DNA of 64,000 nt from Burkholderiales bacterium (GTDB taxonomy: Bacteria > Pseudomonadota > Gammaproteobacteria > Burkholderiales > Burkholderiaceae_C): NCBI GenBank assembly GCA_016702555.1, contig JADJDV010000008.1:1-64000 (forward strand), in the 5' to 3' direction. The stretch's first letter is position 1. Each line of letters opens with the position of its first letter. Position numbers and translations under genes: made by a program. A model generated the notes under the pieces. The model worked only from the letters and a program-made list of their open reading frames with translations, was not told where the DNA came from and searched no databases. This document shows, one piece after another, positions 52,787-60,431 of this stretch.

Positions 52787-53122
52787 TCAACCGCCAGAAT
52801 AAAGCTCCTGGCGCGCGCGGCGCGATTCCGGCGATTCGTTGCGCATCTCATCCATCACCTGCTGACGTGTTTTCGGCGCCTCGGTACTCTTGATGGGCAG
52901 CGGGATGCCGCGTTGCAGCAACGCGAGCGAACCATCTTTGCGAGCTGCCTCGACCTCGGCCATCACTTGAGCACGGGTTTTGGTGCTCTTGAAGTGATCA
53001 GGGTGTTCGGTGTAGCCCTGCTCATTGGAAGCAGGATGGTACATCGAATCGGCCTGTGCCGCCATGGGCAGCGCCGTTGCCAGGACAACAGCATGCAGTG
53101 CGACAAGATGGGTGAATTTCAT
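52787..53122 (-). CDS. DUF4148 secreted protein
   Basis: A 111-residue protein with signal peptide (MKFTHLVALHAVVLATALPM...QA) and the DUF4148 pattern TRAQVMAEVEAARKDGSLAL, then TRQQVMDEMRNESPES. DUF4148 proteins are abundant in Burkholderiales, often next to two-component metal-response genes, as here where it is divergent from the response regulator. Periplasmic; function unknown. Confidence 0.82.
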   Translation of the reverse strand: MKFTHLVALHAVVLATALPMAAQADSMYHPASNEQGYTEHPDHFKSTKTRAQVMAEVEAARKDGSLALLQRGIPLPIKSTEAPKTRQQVMDEMRNESPESRRARQELYSGG

Positions 53123-53159
53123 TGCGAGATCCTTTGCAGTGTGTGATCGAAAATACCTA

Positions 53160-53175
53160 CATGCCCGAGGGCATG
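53160..53175. promoter_or_regulatory. Dyad in divergent promoter of the metal-response genes
   Basis: CATGCCC-GA-GGGCATG is a perfect inverted repeat between the DUF4148 gene and the response regulator. It may be an operator for one or both. Confidence 0.45.
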
Positions 53176-53269
53176 CACACAATGTAGAAATCCGCACCGA
53201 ACGGGAGCAAAACGTGAAGATGACAATTTGGACAGGTAGCGAGAAGCCGGGTAAGGATCGGCACACCTC

Positions 53270-53956
53270 ATGAAGCTTCTTATCGTGGAAGATGAAGCCA
53301 AGATCGCGGACTACCTTCGCAAAGGGCTTGCTGAAGAGGGCTACGTGATTGATGTGGCTGCGAATGGCATAGACGGTCTTCATATGGCTTCGCATGGCAA
53401 CTATGACCTGATCGTCCTCGACACAATGCTTCCGGGGATTGATGGCTTCGGCCTGCTGGCTGCACTGAGGCAGAGCAAGCAAACACCAGTGATCATGTTG
53501 ACAGCCCGCCATCGGATCGAAGATCGGGTACGAGGACTAAAAACTGGAGCAGACGACTACCTTGTCAAGCCTTTTGCCTTTTCCGAGCTGGTGGCTCGCA
53601 TTGAAGTGCTTCTTCGTCGCGCGGCCGGAAACACGCCTGTTCCTGACGCACTTGTGCTCACACTTGCAGACCTGCAAGTTGACTTGGGAAGGCGACGTGC
53701 GACTCGGGCCGGGCAGCGTATCGACTTGTCGGCCAAAGAGTTTCAATTGCTGTCACTTCTATTGCGCCGCAAAGGAGAGGTGCTGTCTCGCACTGAAATT
53801 GCAGAACAAGTTTGGGACGTGAACTTTGATCATGGTACGAATGTCATTGATGTTGCAGTGCGTCGGCTGCGTAACAAACTTGATCTACCTTTTAAGCAAC
53901 CACTATTGCACACAGTCCGTGGAATGGGCTATGTCTTAGAAGAGCGAGAATCGTGA
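53270..53956 (+). CDS. OmpR-family response regulator (CusR/CopR-like)
   Basis: A 228-residue protein: receiver domain MKLLIVEDEAKIADYLRKGL with the acceptor Asp in YDLIVLDTMLPG (near 51) and Lys in GADDYLVKPFAFSEL. The winged-helix output domain has LSAKEFQLLSLLLRRKGEVL, then TNVIDVAVRRLRNKLD. The closest known relatives by pattern are metal-responsive regulators such as CusR, CopR and CzcR. It overlaps the kinase gene by 4 bases. Confidence 0.88.
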   Translation: MKLLIVEDEAKIADYLRKGLAEEGYVIDVAANGIDGLHMASHGNYDLIVLDTMLPGIDGFGLLAALRQSKQTPVIMLTARHRIEDRVRGLKTGADDYLVKPFAFSELVARIEVLLRRAAGNTPVPDALVLTLADLQVDLGRRRATRAGQRIDLSAKEFQLLSLLLRRKGEVLSRTEIAEQVWDVNFDHGTNVIDVAVRRLRNKLDLPFKQPLLHTVRGMGYVLEERES

Positions 53957-55263
53957 AGAAAAAGCGTGCTGGATCATTGGGGCGTCGGCTTGCACGCTGG
54001 ATGGCTCTTCTCACATTGGCAGGGCTGGCTCTGACTTGCCTGGGGGTATATACCGTTACAGCGCTTAGTTTCCAAGATCGGCAAAATGACACGCTGAGGC
54101 AGCAAAAAATCCAAGTAAGTCATTTAATTGCTGAGGTAGGAGGGCCTGATTTCACCACTCTTACACACAAGCTAGACGACGCTATGGTCGGACGGAGGGA
54201 CGTAAGAATGACCCTGACCGGACCTAATGGGCGTGTGATTTACGCCAGCGGAAATATACCTAGTGATAAACGCACGATCGATGCGCGTTTCGAAATTTCG
54301 AACAGCAACGGCTCCATCCAAGCCCTGTTGAGTCTTGACGCCAGTGAAGATGATCGTGTCCTAAAACGCCTCGCTCAGACTTTGATTGCGGCTGCGCTAG
54401 CCGGTGCAGTGGTGATAGCGATTGGCGGATACACATTGGTTCAGATCGGCCTGGAACCAGTACGTGATCTCTCGTCGCAGATTCAAGCACTGGAAGCTGA
54501 TAATCTCCATCATCAACTGGATGGCTCTGCACAACCTGATGAGTTGGTGCCTCTTGTATTTCATGTCAATGGAATGCTAGAGCGCCTACATACGGCCTAT
54601 GAGCAACTGGAAGCGTTCAACGCCGACGTCGCGCACGAATTGTTCACGCCTCTGGCAACATTGATGGGAAGCACAGAAATCGCTTTGCGCAAAGCACGCG
54701 ATGTCGAGACGCTACGGGACGTGCTTGGGGATCACCTCGAAGATCTGCAACGTATGTCGATGATCGTGCAGGACATGCTTTTCCTGTCGCAAGCTGACCG
54801 TGGGGCAGAGGCCCGCCGAGAGAGTGTAGACAGCCTGGCCAGACTAGTTAATGCGGTTGCGGACCTGCACGAGGCAGCGATAGAGGATGCTGGCCTTCAG
54901 TTGCAAGTTGACGGCGATGCGGCCTGCGCTGTCGATATACGCCTCTTGCAACGTGCACTGTCCAACCTCATCGGAAATGCAACTCGGCATGCGCTTCCGC
55001 AGAGCACGATTGTTGTGAAGATCAATAGGCACGATGCCGAAGTGGCTCTACGAGTGGTGAATCAGGGTAATACCATTCCGGACGAGCATCTGCCGTATCT
55101 ATTCAATCGTTTTTATCGCGTTGACTCCGCGCGCACGGAGGCAGTCCGAAATCACGGGTTGGGCTTGGCGATTGTTTCCGCCATCGCCCGTATGCACAGA
55201 GGGCGAACCCTGGCTGAATCAAGGGATGGCGTCACGTCCATTGGGTTTGTGCTGCCTGATTGA
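53953..55263 (+). CDS. Heavy-metal-type sensor histidine kinase (CusS/CopS-like)
   Basis: A 436-residue protein from GTG 53953, overlapping the regulator stop. Membrane segments lie near 14-34 and 140-165 with a periplasmic domain between, then HAMP (GLEPVRDLSSQIQALEADNL). The HisKA reads FNADVAHELFTPLATLMGST with Phe where most relatives have Leu/Arg beside the His-Glu. ATPase motifs are LSNLIGNATRHA and NRFYRVD ... NHGLGLAIVSAIARMH. Its stop nearly touches that of the convergent P-type ATPase gene. Confidence 0.87.
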   Translation: MKKKRAGSLGRRLARWMALLTLAGLALTCLGVYTVTALSFQDRQNDTLRQQKIQVSHLIAEVGGPDFTTLTHKLDDAMVGRRDVRMTLTGPNGRVIYASGNIPSDKRTIDARFEISNSNGSIQALLSLDASEDDRVLKRLAQTLIAAALAGAVVIAIGGYTLVQIGLEPVRDLSSQIQALEADNLHHQLDGSAQPDELVPLVFHVNGMLERLHTAYEQLEAFNADVAHELFTPLATLMGSTEIALRKARDVETLRDVLGDHLEDLQRMSMIVQDMLFLSQADRGAEARRESVDSLARLVNAVADLHEAAIEDAGLQLQVDGDAACAVDIRLLQRALSNLIGNATRHALPQSTIVVKINRHDAEVALRVVNQGNTIPDEHLPYLFNRFYRVDSARTEAVRNHGLGLAIVSAIARMHRGRTLAESRDGVTSIGFVLPD

Positions 55264-55264
55264 T

Positions 55265-57505
55265 TCATGTTTTTTGAACCGCATTCAGAAGTCGAAGCCC
55301 GTTGAGCACGACCAACATGCTTGCCCCCATGTCCGCGAAAACAGCCATCCACATCGTTGCACTGCCGAAAACGGCGAGCACAAGAAAAATGGCCTTGATG
55401 CCCAGCGCCAGAACGATGTTCTGCCACAGTACCGCGTGAGTTGATCGCGACAGCTTCACCGTCTCTGCGATTCGCCGTAGGTCGTCGTTCATCACGACCA
55501 CGTCGGCAGCTTCCATTGCCGTATCGGTTCCAGCCGCACCCATGGCCACGCCAATGTCGGCCTGGGCTAGAGCAGGTGCGTCATTGATGCCGTCGCCGGT
55601 CATCGCTGTAGACCCAAGATCGCGCTGCAAAGTCTTGATCGCTTCGAGCTTGTCCTCGGGCAACAAGTTGCCGCGCGCTTGGGCGATGCCGGCTTCATGC
55701 GCCACGGCCGTGGCCGTAGCCTGGTTGTCGCCAGTCAGCATGACGGGAGTGATGCCCAGCGTTTGCAGCGACGCGATGGCCTCGCGCGACGAAGGCTTGA
55801 TCGTGTCGGCGACAGCGAACAACGCAAGCACCCTCTCCGGCCTGGCCAGCAGCGTAACGGTGCGGCCCGCTTCCTCATGCCGCTTCAACTGCTCCTCGAT
55901 TTCCGGTGAGCACTGGTCCCGCTCCTCTATCAGGCGGTGGTTGCCAAGCACATAGGTCACGCCGCCGACATTGGCCTGCACGCCCCTTCCAGCCAGCGCT
56001 GTGAAATCCCTTGCCTCGACGTCGCTGGGTTTCAGACCGGCGGCTATCGCACGCGAAACGGGGTGGTCGGAGTGGCTGGCCAAGACAACGGCAACGTGCT
56101 CCGCTTCCGCTGCTTCAGTCTGTGCATCGATGACGGACCAATCCACGAGCCGAGGCTTGCCCTCGGTGATCGTGCCGGTTTTGTCCAGCGCGATGGCCTT
56201 GAGCTTGCGTGCTTCTTCAAGGTAGATGCCGCCCTTGATCAGGATGCCGCGACGGGCTGCTGCAGCAAGGCCGCTGACGATGGTTACCGGTGTCGAGATG
56301 ACCAGCGCGCACGGGCATGCGATGACCAACAGCACGAGGGCCTTATAGATTGCCTGCATCCAGGTCCAGCCGAGCAGCCATGGGCCGAGCAACGCGACTG
56401 CCAGCGCAATCACGAAAACTGCCGGGGTGTAGATCGCGGCAAAGCGGTCAACGAAGCCCTGTGTCGGCGCCCGTGTTGCCTGAGCTTCTTCGACGGCATG
56501 GATGATGCGCGCGAGCGTCGAATCCGATGCCAGTGCGGTCACCTCGAATTCGAAGGTGCCTGATTCGTTGATCGTGCCAGCAAAGACGGAGTCACCAGTG
56601 GTTTTATCGACCGGAATGCTCTCGCCGGTGACGGGTGCCTGATTGATGCTTGTTTGACCAGAACGAACTACGCCGTCCATAGGCACACGTTCGCCTGGCT
56701 TCACACGCAGCAACGCACCGACGACGACTTCGGCAACAGGCACGACCTTCCAACTGCCATCGACCTGCCTTACAGAGGCCTGGTCGGGCGCCATGTCCAG
56801 CAGCCCCTTGATGGCATTGCGCGCGCGATCGACCGCGCGTGCTTCGATCGCCTCGGCGATCGCATACAGGGCCATGACCATCGCGGCCTCGGGCCACTGG
56901 CCGATCGCGAATGCCCCCGTCACCGCGACTGTCATCAGCGCATTGATGTTCAGACGGCCATGCCGCAGGGCTGCAAACCCCTTCTTGTAGACGTCAAAAC
57001 CTGCCAGCCATATCGCGACCCCTGCTACGGCGAGGCCAGCGGCGCGCCAGACTGCGGTTTCCGGAGCGAAGTACCCGATAACTTCGGCAGCGATAGCCAG
57101 GAGCAGCGCGGCAGCCAGCTTGGGCAACTGGCCTCGGACAGGATCGTGGTTGTGACCATCGCCTTCAGAGTGCGCATCACCTGAATCTGCTGCACGAACT
57201 TGCTGTGGATCAAACCCTGCCTTGCGGATGGCTTCCAGTGCGGGTGCCATCAACGGTTCATCGGCATCGATGGTCAAGGTTCGCTGACCAAGCTGAAATC
57301 GCAAACCGCGGATACCGGGCAAGCCGTCAAGGGCTCGGCGGATTTCAGCTTCCTCAGCGGCACAGTCCATCGTGGGGATTCGAAAGCTTCGACCTTGTAC
57401 CTTTGCCGTGGTACCGGAAAGACGAACCTTTTCAGAGGGCCCGGTTCCGCAACAATCGTCGCTGATGGCGACTGCAGATCCTTGATCGGTGTGAGAGTGC
57501 TTCAT
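55265..57505 (-). CDS. cadA: P1B-type Zn/Cd/Pb-exporting ATPase (CadA/ZntA-like)
   Basis: A 746-residue protein. The N-terminus has a DDCC pair (residues 16-19) and one metal-associated domain with TMDCAAEE (C48), the single-Cys DCxxEE form rather than CxxC. The core has TGES (303-306), the membrane metal motif CPC (407-409) and phosphorylation site DKTGT (441-445). HNH/DAHSEG histidines lie near 110-121. It exports divalent soft metals from the cytoplasm. It is divergent from the CadR-type regulator, with a shared operator, and convergent with the sensor kinase. Confidence 0.92.
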   Translation of the reverse strand: MKHSHTDQGSAVAISDDCCGTGPSEKVRLSGTTAKVQGRSFRIPTMDCAAEEAEIRRALDGLPGIRGLRFQLGQRTLTIDADEPLMAPALEAIRKAGFDPQQVRAADSGDAHSEGDGHNHDPVRGQLPKLAAALLLAIAAEVIGYFAPETAVWRAAGLAVAGVAIWLAGFDVYKKGFAALRHGRLNINALMTVAVTGAFAIGQWPEAAMVMALYAIAEAIEARAVDRARNAIKGLLDMAPDQASVRQVDGSWKVVPVAEVVVGALLRVKPGERVPMDGVVRSGQTSINQAPVTGESIPVDKTTGDSVFAGTINESGTFEFEVTALASDSTLARIIHAVEEAQATRAPTQGFVDRFAAIYTPAVFVIALAVALLGPWLLGWTWMQAIYKALVLLVIACPCALVISTPVTIVSGLAAAARRGILIKGGIYLEEARKLKAIALDKTGTITEGKPRLVDWSVIDAQTEAAEAEHVAVVLASHSDHPVSRAIAAGLKPSDVEARDFTALAGRGVQANVGGVTYVLGNHRLIEERDQCSPEIEEQLKRHEEAGRTVTLLARPERVLALFAVADTIKPSSREAIASLQTLGITPVMLTGDNQATATAVAHEAGIAQARGNLLPEDKLEAIKTLQRDLGSTAMTGDGINDAPALAQADIGVAMGAAGTDTAMEAADVVVMNDDLRRIAETVKLSRSTHAVLWQNIVLALGIKAIFLVLAVFGSATMWMAVFADMGASMLVVLNGLRLLNAVQKT

Positions 57506-57534
57506 GGATGATCCTTGCTTTTTCTATATTGAAA

Positions 57535-57555
57535 ACCCTGTAGTCGGTGTAGAGT
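57535..57555. promoter_or_regulatory. MerR/CadR-type operator
   Basis: An imperfect 21-bp dyad with end blocks ACCCTGTAG and GTGTAGAGT. On the minus strand it lies between TTGACT (57558-57553) and TTCAAT (57533-57528), a 19-bp spacer. This long spacer is the hallmark of MerR-family activation, here driving the exporter gene. Confidence 0.75.
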
Positions 57556-57588
57556 CAAGCCTTCTATACAGAAAGGTAGGATTTGCCC

Positions 57589-58032
57589 GTGAAGATTGGA
57601 GCACTGGCCGAAGCGACTGGAACGCCAGTTGAAACCATCCGCTTTTACGAGCGAGAGGGCTTGCTTCCGCCACCAGCGCGGGCTGAGAATAACTACCGCC
57701 TCTACCTGCCAATCCATGTTGAGCGGCTAGCATTCGTCCGCCAGTGCCGCGGGCTAGATATGACCCTGGACGAGATCCGCGCATTGATTGAGCTTCGCGA
57801 TTCGCCTGCACAAGACTGTGGCGAGATCAATGCACTGCTTGACGAGCACATTGGCCATGTAGCGCAACGCATTCGCGAACTCCGCGTGCTGGAGAGGGAC
57901 CTGAAGGCGTTGCGCGCGCGCTGCACGTCTCCGCATGCGGTCGCCGAATGCGGCATTCTCAGCGGCCTCGACCACGCGTCTGTATCAAAGCCTCTATCAC
58001 CCAACTGGCCTCATTTGCACGGCACGCATTGA
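57589..58032 (+). CDS. cadR: MerR-family regulator, CadR/PbrR type
   Basis: GTG 57589 was chosen as start, with AGGTAGG eight bases upstream. The 147-residue protein begins KIGALAEATGTPVETIRFYE, the MerR winged helix. The metal-site region has Cys near 75 (RQCRG is in the dimer helix region), AQDCGEINALLDEHIGHV and a C-terminal loop with RCTSPHAVAECGI and HLHGTH. Conserved Cys plus a His-ending tail match Cd/Pb/Zn sensors. Divergent from the exporter gene it should activate. Confidence 0.87.
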   Translation: MKIGALAEATGTPVETIRFYEREGLLPPPARAENNYRLYLPIHVERLAFVRQCRGLDMTLDEIRALIELRDSPAQDCGEINALLDEHIGHVAQRIRELRVLERDLKALRARCTSPHAVAECGILSGLDHASVSKPLSPNWPHLHGTH

Positions 58033-58054
58033 TGCAGCTGTGGGGGCAGTCTCT

Positions 58055-58573
58055 TCATTGATTCACAGGATCAACCCAGCGGCCGCCGCGCTCGGGCTGG
58101 CCGACATAGATCGGGCGGACTGAACCCACGTCGAGGCCTGCGTTGTCGTAGTAGGCTTGGCAACTCGCCGGCATTGCATTGGAGATGTAGTACCCGTTGT
58201 CGCCACCGGCGGGCATCCAGCCGCGCCCATTGAGTGCGGCGGCGTCGCAGCGGCCGGAGCCGTCCACCAGTGCATTGACCAACTGGCGCGTGTAGCCGTC
58301 CTCTTTCGCCGTGGGGCACTGGTTCAGGAAGTCGCGCCGCGCGCCCAGTGTCTTGCCGAGGGTGCGCCTGACGATGGAGAAATAGCGCCGGATGGCGGGC
58401 TGGCACTCGCTGGGGCGCTCGCCGGTGGACAGGCACAGGATGGCTTCGCACGCCAGGCGGGTATCGCCCGTGAGCAGTTCCATGTCCGGGCTCTGGTCTG
58501 CCTGGGCCTGGGCGATGTTGCACAGAGCCAAGGCCAGGGCGGGCAGCAGATTCTTGGTGCGCGGTGTTGCCAT
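58055..58573 (-). CDS. trbM: TrbM-family conjugal transfer protein
   Basis: A 172-residue secreted protein: signal peptide ending IAQAQADQS, then RLACEAILCLSTGERPSECQ, IRRYFSIVRRTLGKTLGARR and LNQCPTAKED. This is the cysteine-rich TrbM/KikA pattern of periplasmic proteins encoded beside mating-pair genes. Here it is cut off from the virB operon by the 52.8-58.0 kb metal cargo. Divergent from the KorA-like gene. Confidence 0.85.
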   Translation of the reverse strand: MATPRTKNLLPALALALCNIAQAQADQSPDMELLTGDTRLACEAILCLSTGERPSECQPAIRRYFSIVRRTLGKTLGARRDFLNQCPTAKEDGYTRQLVNALVDGSGRCDAAALNGRGWMPAGGDNGYYISNAMPASCQAYYDNAGLDVGSVRPIYVGQPERGGRWVDPVNQ

Positions 58574-58609
58574 GAGAAACCTCTTGCCTGTGTCGCCTTT
58601 GGGCTTTCA

Positions 58610-58662
58610 TTGTATTGTCAAACGATAGTTAATATCCTTTTATGTTCTGATAAACGATACAT
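58610..58662. promoter_or_regulatory. Repeated boxes in trbM-korA divergent promoter region
   Basis: TTGTATTGT (58610-58618), AAACGATA (58620-58627) and AACGATACAT (58653-58662, overlapping a second AAACGATA at 58652). TTGTATTGT and AACGATACAT both occur, in opposite orientation, in the virB1 promoter region. Farther right, GGTGTA occurs twice (58690 and 58701) just upstream of the korA-like start. Confidence 0.58.
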
Positions 58663-58733
58663 ATTCCCCTTTTTTAGGTTAATTATGTGGTGTAAAATGA
58701 GGTGTAGTTTTCAACATCTCCCATGAGGCCGAC

Positions 58734-59093
58734 ATGACCGACACCCCCCTGAAAAAACGTGTTCCGCAGCGCTGCACGCTGAAGGAGCTTGAAGAGGCGG
58801 TGTCGTATTTCAGGATCGCGCCGGCCACGATTGAGCGCGTGCAGCGCGTGCTGGTGGACGGCGAGGCGGTCTCAGTCGTGGCCCGCGGCGACAACCTCAC
58901 CTACCAGCCGCTGGCCCGGACCTGCAACAAGGTGATGGACAAGGTGGAGGAACTGCGCAGCAATGCGCCCGTGCTGGTGCCGCCAGGCTGGGAAGAGGCC
59001 ACGATCGTGGCGCCGGTGGAATTCATCGCCGAGACGCGCAAGCGCCTCGAACGCTACCTCTTGGACAAAGGATGGAAGAAATCGATCGCGTGA
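58734..59093 (+). CDS. korA: KorA/TrfB-like transcriptional repressor
   Basis: A 119-residue protein. RCTLKELEEAVSYFRIAPAT followed by ERVQRVLVDGEAVSVVARGD aligns with RK2 KorA (ESQFQEAIQGLEVGQQTIE, ARGVLVDGKPQATFATSLG). A C-terminal part similar in length follows (PPGWEEATIVAPVEFIAETR). KorA proteins repress plasmid backbone promoters by binding short palindromes. Starts a run of overlapping small genes. Confidence 0.75.
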   Translation: MTDTPLKKRVPQRCTLKELEEAVSYFRIAPATIERVQRVLVDGEAVSVVARGDNLTYQPLARTCNKVMDKVEELRSNAPVLVPPGWEEATIVAPVEFIAETRKRLERYLLDKGWKKSIA

Positions 59094-59257
59094 TGCGGGA
59101 CCCTGCCGCTTCCCGCTGGCTCAGGGACGCCCTGCGCGGCGCGCTGGTGCGCGACCCGGTAGATGCCGCCAACGATGCGCAGTTGCTGGCGCGACTGCTC
59201 GATGCGCGCTGCGCTGGCGTCCTGGCGCCCGGAAAGGACCCGCATGGATGCCCTTGA
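59072..59257 (+). CDS. Small hypothetical protein
   Basis: A 61-residue protein (MEEIDRVMRDPAASRWLRDA...) overlapping the korA-like gene by 22 bases. It is helical and charged, with AANDAQLLARLLDARC in the middle. No family is recognised; support is from coding continuity and tight packing. Confidence 0.5.
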   Translation: MEEIDRVMRDPAASRWLRDALRGALVRDPVDAANDAQLLARLLDARCAGVLAPGKDPHGCP

Positions 59258-59612
59258 GCGGGAAAGCCGGCTGTGGCAGGCGCGCGCGGCGGTGGGCCAG
59301 GATCTGGACCGGCTTACCGCCGAGGCGGTGGCCCTGGCCCTGGACGCCGATCCTGGCCAGCGTGCGCGCGTGGCGGCGGCCAATGCCGCCAGCCGCCTGC
59401 TGCTGCGGCTGGTCGATCAGGTGGCCGATTCGGAGGCGAGGATCGAGGACGTGGCCGCGCTGTTCAGCTCGCGCCCGTTCACCTGGGATTTCACCGGCGG
59501 GGCAGGCGGCACGCGCATCGACGCGGCGCTGCAGCGCCTGTGCGTGTTGTCGGTTCTGACGCGGGCCGACGTCGAGCGCATGCGCGGCAAGCTGCACGGC
59601 GCTTCGCCGTGA
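59244..59612 (+). CDS. Hypothetical helical protein
   Basis: A 122-residue protein from ATG 59244, with AAAGGA upstream. Strongly helical (ERESRLWQARAAVGQDLDRL, AANAASRLLLRLVDQVADSE), with no membrane segment or known domain. Overlaps the previous gene by 14 bases. Confidence 0.6.
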   Translation: MDALERESRLWQARAAVGQDLDRLTAEAVALALDADPGQRARVAAANAASRLLLRLVDQVADSEARIEDVAALFSSRPFTWDFTGGAGGTRIDAALQRLCVLSVLTRADVERMRGKLHGASP

Positions 59613-59644
59613 CGCCGGCCCACGCACGGAAAAGGTGGTGATGT

Positions 59645-59890
59645 ATGGACCTGCTACTCGGCTGGCTTCGACTGCCCATCGTCCTGTGCGTGGCCGTGCT
59701 GCGGCTGTTGTCGTTTAGCGCCGGCATCGCCACCTTAGGCGGACTGCTAATGCAGCGCAGCGAATCGCGGTTCATCTGCTTCGTCGTGATGCCGCTCACG
59801 TCTTTCGCGTGCTACGTGCTGGCCTCGAAGCTGTCGGAGCAGTACCAGCGCGCGATGGCGCGGCGAGAGGCCGGTTCGGGTGCGCGGTGA
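59645..59890 (+). CDS. Small inner-membrane protein
   Basis: An 81-residue protein after AAGGTGGTG, with two hydrophobic segments (LRLPIVLCVAVLRLLSFSAG and FICFVVMPLTSFACYVLA). Reminiscent in size and design of small kle-type membrane proteins of IncP control regions, but no sequence match is claimed. Confidence 0.6.
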   Translation: MDLLLGWLRLPIVLCVAVLRLLSFSAGIATLGGLLMQRSESRFICFVVMPLTSFACYVLASKLSEQYQRAMARREAGSGAR

Positions 59891-60134
59891 GCGGGAGGCA
59901 CTGGCGGCGCAGACGCGGCAGGTGGTCGGCATGCGCGCCGGCCGCGCGCACACCGGCGAGGAACTGAAGGAGTTGCAGGGACTGGAAAGCGTGGTTCGGC
60001 GGATCGCTTCGGCGCAGGGCTATGCGCTGGGCGAGTCCGCGCGGCCAACGCCCACGCCAGGGGCAAGGGTCTTTCCCCGGGCTACCCCCCCGATCTCGAT
60101 TGGCGGCGGTCAAGCACGCCACCATGCCCGCTGA
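59880..60134 (+). CDS. Small hypothetical protein
   Basis: An 84-residue protein from GTG 59880, overlapping the previous gene by 11 bases. Basic helical N-terminal half (REALAAQTRQVVGMRAGRAH) and a Pro-rich tail. No ATG start exists in frame nearby, so the start is uncertain. Confidence 0.45.
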   Translation: MRGEREALAAQTRQVVGMRAGRAHTGEELKELQGLESVVRRIASAQGYALGESARPTPTPGARVFPRATPPISIGGGQARHHAR

Positions 60135-60183
60135 GGCGAAGCCTGCGGAGTCCAAAAGAGCCGCGCGCGATAGCAGATTCTTT

Positions 60184-60207
60184 AGTATTCGTACCTGTAC
60201 GAATACT
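60184..60207. promoter_or_regulatory. Palindrome with TCGTACCTGTACGA core, copy 3
   Basis: Identical to 20076-20099: arms AGTATTCGTAC and GTACGAATACT around CT. It lies 225 bp upstream of parA, a common place for a partition site. Confidence 0.65.
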
Positions 60208-60263
60208 TCAATGCGAGCGCGCCAGCAAAGGTACAGGCCGGCGACGGCGCACGATGGCCGGCC

Positions 60264-60278
60264 TTTCTCGGCGAGAAA
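60264..60278. promoter_or_regulatory. TTTCTCGNNGAGAAA palindrome, site 8
   Basis: TTTCTC-GGC-GAGAAA, 63 bp upstream of the parA -35 box. Confidence 0.62.
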
Positions 60279-60306
60279 CAGGTAGGCCTCGCAGCTGTTG
60301 CATTAC

Positions 60307-60369
60307 ACCTCTATAGGTGTATTAAATACACTCCTAGAGGTTGATTGCGGGCCCTCGCCGTCCTACAAT
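60307..60369 (+). promoter_or_regulatory. parA-parB-korA promoter with upstream dyad
   Basis: TTGATT (60341-60346), 17 bp, TACAAT (60364-60369) is a good sigma-70 promoter for the par operon. An imperfect inverted repeat abuts it: ACCTCTATAGGTGTA / TACACTCCTAGAGGT (60307-60341). A second possible promoter, TTGCAT-16-TATTAA, lies inside the dyad. Autoregulation by ParA/ParB or KorA is plausible. The leader is about 55 bases. Confidence 0.65.
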
Positions 60370-60431
60370 GCAGACTTACAAAAAAGAGATCGTCAGTTAG
60401 TCCGAACATCCAAATCAACAGGAGTGAGAGC

